Source of the DNA: Oscarella lobularis | Lineage: Eukaryota; Porifera; Homoscleromorpha; Homosclerophorida; Oscarellidae | Length of the DNA: 64,000 nt | Reading direction: 5' to 3' | Assembly (NCBI RefSeq): GCF_947507565.1 | Contig: NC_089184.1 | Coordinates: 310,001 to 374,000, forward strand | In this document: piece after piece, positions 51,073-64,000 of the stretch | How positions within the stretch are numbered: position 1 is the stretch's first letter | How the letters are laid out: every line of letters begins with the position of its first letter | Translations under genes and position numbers: made by a program | Notes under the pieces: generated by a model | Database searches by the model: none | What the model was told of the DNA's origin: nothing | The model's input: the letters and a program-made list of their open reading frames with translations, nothing else

Positions 51073-53570
51073 TTAGAGAAAACATTTTCCTATTGTTTTC
51101 GTTTCGAGAAGTATGCTAATCGTTAAAAATAGGAGATAGAATAGAAACATGACGACGCCCAACGGGCGATTCATTTTCCATTTGCATGCCACAATTGTGG
51201 CGACGAGAACAATGAGCATTCCGAAAAGAAGAGCCACTGAACAGAAGAGCCCATTGCTCATCACAACCACGGGGTTACCCCGGATCAGAGCGGCAAAGAA
51301 CCATGGCAACGGAAGGCCGACTGTGACGTCAAACATATTGCTTCCAATGGAACTCGAAACGGCCATGTCACCGGATCCTTGACGAGCGACTATGACGCTT
51401 GTTATGAGATCCGGGATGCTTGTGCCGGCCGCTAAAAAAGTCAGACCCATAACCTAGAGAAAGGAGGTGTTGGGGAAATGATTGGGCTGTGTTTAGGTGG
51501 GTGGTTACCTCTGGACTGATTCCTATTGTGTCTCCGATCTGATTGGCCCACCAGACCATGAAATAGGAATAGATTCCAATCCACAACATGCTGCCGGCGA
51601 ATGTCCACGGGTACCATTTTCGTTTGGACTGAAAACAGGTGAATTAATCGCATAATTATTAGATTTAAATCCTTGATTGTCTATAAACTCGGGATAGAAA
51701 GTGTAATAATCCCAAGTTTACGTAGTCAATCAAGGATTTTCCTACTCTACTGTACCTCATTTCGGACGTCAGGCAGAGAAAAATAGAGCAGATAGACAAT
51801 GGGAATGAGAAGGATGTACGTGAAGCGTTTGCGACAACTCGACGGCCACTTAATAGTAAGTGGTTCTTCATCGTTGCCGTCCTTCTCTGCTTCTTCTTCT
51901 TCGTTGTCATCATTGGTTGAATCTGTCCACGCGCTTCCTTTCTTCTTCTTCTTTTCAGTGCCGTTTGCGCATTCGACTTGAACGTGAGGCACCGTTGAAT
52001 ACTCGAGCTCGTCGTCGTCGTTGCTATGGTTCCCTAGCGACGGTTTCGTCGTTTCGTATCCCGAATTCGCGTAGGACACTTCGCTTTCGTTTTTTATGAC
52101 GCTCTGTCGAGACGACGACGGTTCGGACGACGACGGCGTGAATTCGACGTCGAGTTGCTCGGAAACGAAAGAACTGCGGGGATTGGAGGCTCCAGCCGAC
52201 GGCGGCGGTGGCGCGAGCTCTATTCCCACTCGAGGAATGATTTGATTTCGAGGCTTTTCGTCTCTGACGCTCCTTTTACTCGTCGTTCGACTGTCGGTGG
52301 CGGTGTCTATTGTTCGGGTATGAAAATTGAATATTTGAGCGTTTGGTTGTTTACCTCTATGATGCATAGCGCTCAATAACAGATGAACGGCGCCTTGTCG
52401 CGTGAAACCGACGCCGTAAGGAGTACACGGCCGAGACGACGTTTCCTAAACAAAGAAGCCCTTTAGCAAAGAGGTTTGAGTGTTTAGAGGCATGTAGCAC
52501 ACAATAAAGGGGTCCTTAGGAGCGAACGAATCTTCGTAAGGAAAACTACTAGTTTCTATTCCCTCTCAGAGTCTTAGCAACCAAAATGGGCCCTTAGCAA
52601 CCAATCCCGTACAGAAACCTAAGCCCATATGCTTATACTACGTTTTGCGGTACAATCAAAGAACGACTACTAGACTAACCAGAAGGTGGAGGTCAGGGAA
52701 AATAAACAACTGTCTATTTACCTCCGTAGGCTTTTTGTTTTTCTTCTCTATAGGTCGAACCCTATCCGGCGTCAGCTTCTCCTTGGCCCACTTCTCCAAG
52801 CGACGATTAAACTTCATGAATCCAACGTAGACGAGATACAAGACAAAGAGACTGAGCGCTTCGAACCAGGCGATCTTCGCGTCCAAATAGACGAGCAGCA
52901 AAACGATGAGCGCGACGCTATAAAAGGAGCAGTCGCGAAAGAGCGGCCACCAACTCAACCTCAAGACCTTCCGCGAAACGACGGCACACATCCCAATAAC
53001 AAAAAGAACATTAAAAACGGCCGATCCGACGATCGTTCCAAAACCGACGTTCGTCTTCGCGACAAAAACGCCGAAAAACGACGTGAACAACTCCGGCGTG
53101 CTGCCGCCGGCCGCCATAAACGTCGCCCCGGCAACGTCGTTACTCAAATTCAACTTCGAAGCGATGACGTCGAGCGACGGCACGAAATACTCGTCGCACA
53201 CGATCGCCAAGGCGACGAACATGTAAACGACTCCGACGACGTGAAGAAGCACGGCGCCGCGACGTCGCGTCGCGAGATCGAAGATATCGTCGGGCCAGTA
53301 TTGTTTAGGGGGTCGTTCGCTCGTCGAGTTCGTGATCGGGGTCTCTTTGGTGCTATTTGCGAGCGTTGATAGGGGGCGGCGCGCTGTAAACATCGGTTTT
53401 CTCGCGTGGGAGGTATGAGTATTCGAGCCAGGTGGCTGTTTTGCTGGTCGAGCTTTTTCGTCGTTTGTTGCTGCGACGATTAGGATGATTCCGAGTAGGG
53501 AGACGATCGGTATAGCGAGTCGTTTTGAAAAGCGACGCGACGGTCGTTTGATGCGTGTCTGCTGATCCAT
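51073..53570 (-). CDS. K+-dependent Na+/Ca2+ exchanger (SLC24/NCKX)
   Basis: Spliced. NCKX proteins export Ca2+ and K+ in exchange for Na+ at the plasma membrane. Exon 1 (53570 to about 52722) has a basic N-terminus, a hydrophobic segment ([17 protein letters not shown]), a variable extracellular loop, and the alpha-1 repeat [20 protein letters not shown] with following helices ([20 protein letters not shown]). A short exon (about 52,446-52,370) reads [21 protein letters not shown] large Ser/Asp/Glu-rich cytoplasmic loop follows (about 52,300-51,850), including [19 protein letters not shown]. The C-terminal half has [20 protein letters not shown] and the alpha-2 repeat [20 protein letters not shown] with [20 protein letters not shown]. 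Stop 51075-51073. The Asp in SNMFD is the residue linked with K+ dependence in the family. The exact SLC24 member is not assigned. Confidence 0.9.
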
Positions 53571-53756
53571 TGGGGGTGATGCAGGACGCTGGTGTTTATG
53601 GTGAGGGGTTCAGCTGTTTGGGGAGTCCTGCAGCTTCCCCGCGACCCGAGATGCTTTGGGAGAGAAGCTTTATTAGCTTCCGTATAGCGCACACCTTTCT
53701 ACGGGACTTTCCCCACCGAGTCCCGTAAAACTGAAAGCCTTCGCGACGGTTTCTCC
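53571..53756. promoter_or_regulatory. Divergent gap NCKX/UPF1
   Basis: A 186-bp head-to-head spacer between two start codons. No specific element is recognised. The shared-promoter role is inferred from layout. Confidence 0.35.
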
Positions 53757-58572
<4,816 letters not shown>

Positions 58573-58794
58573 ATCAAACGCGGAAACCGTCTCTCCCCCC
58601 TCCCCCCTCTCCCCTTCCTATACCCTTTGATCAGTCATTGCTAAGCGGAAGGCACAGCGGCCTTCTCATTGGGAACTGACGTGCGAAGAGCGCGATTCCA
58701 TGAAAAAATGACTCGGAAACTTTTTCTGTGTGAACTAACATGTATCCACGCACACACAAGTCTTTTTTTGACGTCACAACATGCAAGTGTAACT

Positions 58795-60018
58795 TTAGTC
58801 ACGTTTAGTCTTTTCCTTTTCATTGTGAACCGACGTGTTGAATATTTCCCAAAAGAAGAGCAGTCCCACGACGCAGGAAAAGATGACAATGACCATGTAC
58901 TCCACGTGGCTTTTATACGGAGTTCCACAGACTGTATACCACGAAGCATTCGTTTCGGGCCGTCCACGAGGCAGACAATGAAAATCAAAGTAGGGCTCGT
59001 CGTAATTGTCGACGCAGAGAAACGTTTTCTTTTTCAGAATCATACCTGTGACTGTATAAACGTCTGATTCAGATTGACAATCGTCTCCAACCACTTCGTG
59101 CAGGCCTGTGGCGCGAATATCCTCCGGTTTGGCATAAAAAACGACGAGGAGCATGTAGAAGGCGTAATGAATTACGACAATAGCAGCCAGTGCTTTAGAT
59201 TTGATTTTCTTTGCCTTGGATTTAGACAGACGTCTATCGGCTCTCCAGAAAATAGCTCCGTATACGAAAACGTAAATCAGGGTTGTGATTTCAGGGTGAA
59301 TGAAGAAAACATCATGGAGAAAATGATGGAACGTGCACTGGAGAACTCCAAGCGGCATGGACATCAAACTGACGACAATAAGGCACGTTCCCGCTCTCAG
59401 TATCCCAGATAATGGCTTCAACTTTTTTTGTTCGCCCACTAGCAAATTCCACGTGACGCGAAACAGGAAACTCAGGCTCCAAGCGAATGTCATGTGAAAG
59501 TTGTAGCTGGTCCAAGGAACTGAATAGTGCCTATCAAATATATTGGGATCTGTATCATGCCACGTCCACCAAACCAATTTGATGCCCATAATGTCAAACG
59601 GGACATCGATAATGACGTCAGCTATAGCAACAGCCGACGCGTGAGCGACGGCACCGAGTTGAAGAATCTCCACGGCAACGTTAGTAAGATACATTGTAGC
59701 CGGATAAAATAACATTATGTGCAAGGGAAAGCGACCGCGGAAGAAGACGAGCGTGCTTTGGGCGTGCCAAAAGCTGTTGATATTGGGATTGAAGTAGCTG
59801 ACGAGTTCGGTTGTGAGTCCGTGGCCGAGAGCGCTCAGCCAGAGCACGACGTAGCGCGGACCGCGTTTCCACGCGTCGAGCAGAGTGAGAAGAGCGAAGA
59901 GCTCAAATGAAAGCTCGCACAGAAGAAACGTCGGCTCGTCTCGCCAGATTTCGGCCGGATTGCGAGCCTTTACGAATGGGAGGGCTTCCATGACGTCAAG
60001 AAAATTGCGCATGCTCAA
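58795..60018 (-). CDS. Multi-pass membrane protein, single exon, unknown function
   Basis: Uninterrupted 407-residue frame starting MSMRNFLDVMEALPFVKARN. I count about eight or nine hydrophobic segments, for example FLLCELSFELFALLTLL, RYVVLWLSALGHGLTTELVS, IMLFYPATMYLTNVAVEILQ, VAIADVIIDVPFDIMGIKL, FHMTFAWSLSFLFRVTWN, ITTLIYVFVYGAIFWR, AIVVIHYAFYMLLVVFYA and VEYMVIVIFSCVVGLLFFWE. Conserved-looking features include WWTWHDTDPNIFDRHYSVPW between helices, a histidine-rich CTFHHFLHDVFFIHPE and a loop with several Cys. The tail is basic (NEKEKTKRD). It resembles uncharacterised invertebrate membrane proteins I recall only as a domain of unknown function. No enzymatic role is claimed. It shares a 164-bp head-to-head gap with SNX1/2. 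Confidence 0.85.
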   Translation of the reverse strand: MSMRNFLDVMEALPFVKARNPAEIWRDEPTFLLCELSFELFALLTLLDAWKRGPRYVVLWLSALGHGLTTELVSYFNPNINSFWHAQSTLVFFRGRFPLHIMLFYPATMYLTNVAVEILQLGAVAHASAVAIADVIIDVPFDIMGIKLVWWTWHDTDPNIFDRHYSVPWTSYNFHMTFAWSLSFLFRVTWNLLVGEQKKLKPLSGILRAGTCLIVVSLMSMPLGVLQCTFHHFLHDVFFIHPEITTLIYVFVYGAIFWRADRRLSKSKAKKIKSKALAAIVVIHYAFYMLLVVFYAKPEDIRATGLHEVVGDDCQSESDVYTVTGMILKKKTFLCVDNYDEPYFDFHCLPRGRPETNASWYTVCGTPYKSHVEYMVIVIFSCVVGLLFFWEIFNTSVHNEKEKTKRD

Positions 60019-60182
60019 AAATTGCCGGTAAGCATTCCTAAATTCGCCATTATAACATGGTCTGTATTTTTTAGTTAGGCTATTGCTGCTGCAGGAATTA
60101 TGTACTGAAAGTCTACAGTACTATCTTTGCCCACGTGACCGTAATAAGATCTCGTGACTTTTCACTTTCGCGCGTGCTCATC

Positions 60183-62398
60183 ATGGCGGAGGATGGAAAG
60201 TCGTCGCCGCCGCTCTTTGGAGACGACGACGAGGACGTGGCACAGTCGCCCGAACCGGAAGAGTCAGTACCCATCGACACCGACACGCAGAAGGAGGAAA
60301 AGGGGCTTTTCGACGACGACGATGACGCAGAAAACGGCGAAACGAAACGCGACGACACTCCGCCCGAAAAGGAGCCCGAAACCACCCAAGCTCCACTCTC
60401 CAGCGTAAGCGACGAGCCGAAAGTGTCGGCTGGCGACGACGACAGCACGGCGGAAGCCGACGAGCCGGTGAGAAAGCGTTTTTTCGCTGCGAAATCTCGA
60501 CTCACGTCTCACCCGCCCCGCCCCCTCTCGCAGGCGAAGGACGAAGACGAGGACGACTTGGACGACGAGTACACAATCGAAGTATCGGTTTCCGATCCGC
60601 AGAAAGTCGGTAAGACGTCGTTTGTCAATGAAAAACGGGAGGGCTATCGTTTACGGCACGCCGTAACGACACCACGTTTTTTTATTAGGCGATGGAATGA
60701 ATGCTTATATGACGTATCAAGTGAAAACGCAGACCAACATGCCGCAATTCAAGAGTCATAAGTTGGCAGTGCGACGTCGTTTCAGCGATTTTCTCGCTCT
60801 CCATGCCAAATTGGCTGAAAAACCGGCGTATTTGGGTCGAATCATTCCTCCAGCTCCCGAAAAATCCGTCTTGGGTATAATCAATAAATAAAAATTAATC
60901 GGGATATGATTAATTTTTTTATAGGCATGACGAAAGTGAAATTTTCTAAGGAGGAGTCTAGTGGTTCTACAGATTTCATAGGAAAGAGAAAAGCCATACT
61001 CCAAAGGTTTGAAAAAAATGAAAACGAATCAATGCAAAAGTCACGTGACAATTTCTCTTCAGATTCCTCACTAGACTATCCAAACATCCCGTATTGAGAA
61101 AAGACGAAGATTTTCAGGAATTCTTGGAGAAAACTGATGACGTGCGTAAATCCAAATCGCTTCAAATAAATTAATAAATTAATATTTTTTTAGCTTCCCA
61201 AAGCAAAAGGAACGTCCGCTTTGAGTGGAGCCGGCTTCATGAGACTAGTGAAAAACGTCGGCGATGCCGTATCAAAAATGACGTCAAAAATGGAAGAATC
61301 AGATTCGGTATGTGAAAATTCCAACAATAAATAAATAAATAAATAAAACGTTATATTTATCATCAGTGGTTTGAAGAAAAACAGCAGCAACTCGACGCAT
61401 TGGATGGCCACTTGAAGAAACTCATAACAGGAATTGATTCTCTTGTAACACATAGAAGAGGTGAGAGGAAAATAAAATAAAGAAGCAATACATACGATTT
61501 AATTAACAATGTTTCATAGACCTTAGTTCTGCTACTGAGGCCTTTGGCAAAACTGCGGCACTTCTTGGTAAAGAAATATATACATTTATTTAATTATTTA
61601 ATTATTTTTGTTAGGGACTGTTGAGGAGCACGAGCCGCTAGCGCGCGCTATGAGTCAGCTCGCTGAAATTGAAGGAAAAATCGACAGTCTTCATCAAGAA
61701 CAGGCGTCGAAGGATTTTTTCATATTCGGAGAGTTGATTCGTGAGTACATTGGCCTTATTGGTGGAATCAAGGTAAATACTCAATGGATAGTCACGTGGG
61801 TTACGTAATTTGTTTTCTAGATTTGTTTTAATCAGCGCGTGAAGCTGTTCCACGCTTGGCAGAGTGCCCAGGCGACGTTGCTGAAGAAAAGGGAGAGCGA
61901 GACCAAAATGAAGGCGACGGGAAAAACGGAAAAATTGCCAGATCTTGAACGAGAAATAAAAGACGTAAGCACTGTCTTTTTACGGAAAAAATTTTCATTT
62001 TTTTATTCTACAGTGGGAAGACAAAGTGGACAAAGGTCAGAAGGAATTCGACGACATTTCTAAGCGAATCAAAGACGAAGTGACGAGATTCGAAGTAAAT
62101 AAAAAAAGAGGCGCGAAATTTTGACGTCAGTGCGACGAAAATTCGATTTTTAGAGCACCAGAGTGAAGGAATTCAAATCGAGTCTAATCAATTATCTGGA
62201 AACGTTGATGCTCACCCAACGTCAGGTAAGAAAAAATCCCAAATCCATTCCTTGACCCTTTTCCATCTCCTCCACTCGTCCTAATCCCTATTCTGCCTCT
62301 ACACTGTCCATTCACTCAAAAACCTTTCCTTCCTTACCACCCATTAGCTCATCTCTCACTGGGAATCCTTCTTGCCTGAAGCGAAAGCGATTGTCTGA
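60183..62398 (+). CDS. Sorting nexin 1/2 (retromer-associated PX-BAR protein)
   Basis: Spliced. SNX1 and SNX2 bind PI3P on endosomes and tubulate membrane, pairing with SNX5/6 for cargo recycling. The acidic N-terminus reads MAEDGKSSPPLFGDDDEDVA with DLF-like repeats. After a 60-base optional stretch (about 60,470-60,534) comes EDDLDDEYTIEVSVSDPQKV. The PX domain has AYMTYQVKTQTNMPQFKSHK, VRRRFSDFLALHAKLAEK and YLGRIIPPAPEKSVLGM. The BAR part runs LSGAGFMRLVKNVGDAVSKM, WFEEKQQQLDALDGHLKKLI, RRDLSSATEAFGKTAALLG, SQLAEIEGKIDSLHQEQA and HAWQSAQATLLKKRESE, ending SHWESFLPEAKAIV with stop 62396-62398. The PX phosphoinositide residues RRF and PP..K are kept. SNX1 and SNX2 are not separated here and probably this is the single pre-duplication gene. 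Confidence 0.93.
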
Positions 62399-62550
62399 CC
62401 ACTGACCCTAACTAGTTCCCTTCCTTTGGCGTTTTTTTGACTATTTTGGCTGTCGATTCTTTTCTGTTGCGTTTTGCGTTTGGAGAATGGCCGTTGCTTC
62501 GCATCTGTACTACTTATTTTTCTCCCTTCTGCATATGATCGATCTCTAGT

Positions 62551-64000
62551 CTACTTCATGGCCTCTAGCACGAACGGCGCTTTGTCTATTACAGCGATGA
62601 GCATTTTGTCCACGTATTCCTTCAGTCTCGTCGCTTCTTCGTCCTTGTCTTTGAGAAGGACGAGAAGATCTTCCTTCGTTGCCACGCCGGCGCGTACTTT
62701 TTTCATCGCCGCCGGCGTCGACGGCTTTTCCGTGTTCTGTTGAACTCCGTGATCTCGTAGGATTTTCATTAGTTGGTCTCTTTCTCCCGAAACGACCGCG
62801 TTTTTCGTCTTCTCCTCGACGAGTTGGCGTTTTGCCGTCTCCGTTTCGGTTTCCGCGTTTAGGAGACGAGCTTGGAGATCGCTTAGTTTGGCTAGCTGGT
62901 CGATGAGCCTTTGATTTTCCGAATCAGTGCGGCCTACTTTGGCCTGAAGATTTGCCTGGGATTGCTGAATCGAGTCGACCTCTTCACGCTTGTTCTTTAG
63001 CTGGACTTTCAGCACTTCGATCCGACTTTCGAGCCCTCGTATATTTTTCTCCTTCTCTTCGTTCCCTTTTGTTAAATTCTCGGTGAGAGATCGCTGGCTT
63101 TCGAGCAGTTGTTCTATCGTTCTCTCGGCATCACGATTTCTCTCCTTGAGTCGCGTGACTCTGCTTTGCGCGAGATCGTTGGCCTTGGAAGCTGCTTCCA
63201 ATTCTTCGCCGAGCTTTCGCACGGTGACTTGCAGTTGCTCTACTTTTTCCACTTCGCTCTGTCTCTCCTTTTCCGCTCTACTTGCCTTTCTTTCCGCCTG
63301 CTCAATGGCAAGTCTAAGCTGACTGTGCTTTGCTTCTGTATCCTTCTGCAACTCCCTAAACTTAGCAGTATCTTTATCTGCTTCTGTAGCATGTAGCTGC
63401 AAGTCTCTACATCGCGTTTCAGCTCTAGTAACAGCCCCTTGAGATTCCTGCAGTCGAACTTGCGTAGCAGAAAGCTCAGTCATTAGCCGGGTTTGCTGCT
63501 CTTTGAATTTTTCAGTCTCTTTTTGAAGGCCTTCTACTATAACTTCAAGCTGCTGATTCTTCACTTGCAGCACTGCCGTGGTCTCTTTCTCGGTTCTCAG
63601 AGCCTTTTCTCTCTTTTCCAGGCTAGCCAAAAGCTTCTCAATCTCCTTCTTATTTGCTTCCAAGTCCGTCTGTATTTCAATTGTAGTCGATCTATTCATC
63701 AATGCTGCCTCTTTTAAAGCGTACACTTCCTCTCTGAGCTTGTGGCTTTCTCCCTGGGACTCCTTCAATTCGACCTCGAGTTTCCTCGTCTTTTCACCTG
63801 AATGAGTTGTTGTATCTGTCAACTGAAGTGTCAGTATCTCGTTAGCCTGCTTCAAAGCGGAGATTTCCGATGAAGAACTAGCTTCTTTTTGAGCCAGATT
63901 TTTCCTTAATTTCTGCAACTCTATAGTCGCCTCTTTCAATTCTGCTTCAATGCTGTGTGCTTGTTTCTCAAACTTTTCCGCTGCTGTACTTTGCTCTGTG
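62551..64000 (-). CDS. Coiled-coil protein with C-terminal Rab11-FIP-like motif (partial)
   Basis: One open frame covers 62,551 to the window edge on the minus strand, without stop or intron, so the N-terminus lies outside. Nearly all of it is heptad-rich coiled coil (for example QANEILTLQLTDTTTHSGEK, KREKALRTEKETTAVLQVKN and KNKREEVDSIQQSQANLQAK). The end reads DLLVLLKDKDEEATRLKEYV then DKMLIAVIDKAPFVLEAMK. The last 25 or so residues resemble the Rab-binding domain of Rab11-FIPs, where a helix ends in a hydrophobic Leu-Leu-x-x-Ile-x-x-x-x-Pro-x-x-Leu-Glu pattern. This suggests a Rab11 effector or an ERC/FIP-like scaffold. The assignment is tentative because the rest is low-information coiled coil. 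The stop is 152 bp from the SNX1/2 stop. Confidence 0.72.
   Translation of the reverse strand, partial: TEQSTAAEKFEKQAHSIEAELKEATIELQKLRKNLAQKEASSSSEISALKQANEILTLQLTDTTTHSGEKTRKLEVELKESQGESHKLREEVYALKEAALMNRSTTIEIQTDLEANKKEIEKLLASLEKREKALRTEKETTAVLQVKNQQLEVIVEGLQKETEKFKEQQTRLMTELSATQVRLQESQGAVTRAETRCRDLQLHATEADKDTAKFRELQKDTEAKHSQLRLAIEQAERKASRAEKERQSEVEKVEQLQVTVRKLGEELEAASKANDLAQSRVTRLKERNRDAERTIEQLLESQRSLTENLTKGNEEKEKNIRGLESRIEVLKVQLKNKREEVDSIQQSQANLQAKVGRTDSENQRLIDQLAKLSDLQARLLNAETETETAKRQLVEEKTKNAVVSGERDQLMKILRDHGVQQNTEKPSTPAAMKKVRAGVATKEDLLVLLKDKDEEATRLKEYVDKMLIAVIDKAPFVLEAMK

Noticed and set aside
62990-63805. Phe/Ser/Leu-rich frames on + (resembling membrane proteins)
   Set aside because: They are antisense shadows of the Lys/Glu-rich coiled coil on the minus strand.

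Overview
The window is eukaryotic nuclear DNA. Almost every gene is split by short introns (about 35-100 bp) with GT-AG or sometimes GC-AG ends, often containing TTAATTAA runs. Intergenic gaps are very short (tens to a few hundred bp), strands alternate, and many genes are head-to-head or tail-to-tail. The gene set (an ADAMTS-type protease, a KLHL20 orthologue, SKA1, CDKL2, INTS14, cilia genes) points to an animal with a compact genome. A sponge, perhaps a homoscleromorph, fits that compactness, but this is an inference from gene content and architecture only.

Layout. 0.7-9.8 kb: RFXANK/ANKRA2-like (+), CMTR2 cap methyltransferase (-), CDKL2 kinase (+), PSMC1/Rpt2 proteasome ATPase (-). 9.9-18 kb: DENND3-like Rab GEF (+) and an F-box/WD40 protein (-). 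18.2-25.3 kb: a small unknown gene (-), a P4-ATPase flippase (+) and an intronless imidazoleglycerol-phosphate dehydratase (-). 25.3-29.3 kb: CFAP53 (+) and an intronless WD40 protein (-). 29.9-34.5 kb: an ADAMTS-like protein (-). 35-39.7 kb: CLPX (+) and KLHL20 (-). 40.2-46 kb: a TenA/heme-oxygenase-like gene (+), OVCA2 (+), LRRC49 (+) and SKA1 (-). 46-51 kb: a rearranged block with an INTS14 pseudogene, an inverted second TenA-like gene, a TenA-like 5' fragment and the intact INTS14. 51-64 kb: NCKX exchanger (-), UPF1 (+), an unidentified multi-pass membrane protein (-), SNX1/2 (+) and a coiled-coil protein with a Rab11-FIP-like tail (-, cut by the window edge).

The genes do not form one pathway; most are housekeeping or ciliary. 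The points that stand out are a complete histidine-biosynthesis enzyme (IGPD) embedded between animal-type genes, an ADAMTS whose zinc motif lacks the catalytic glutamate, and the recent local duplication block at 40-50 kb. Others are overlapping convergent coding ends (RFXANK/CMTR2, LRRC49/SKA1), GC-AG introns (one inside the P4-ATPase phosphorylation motif), and a polyglycine expansion at the end of KLHL20. Exon boundaries given here were read by eye and are approximate unless stated.
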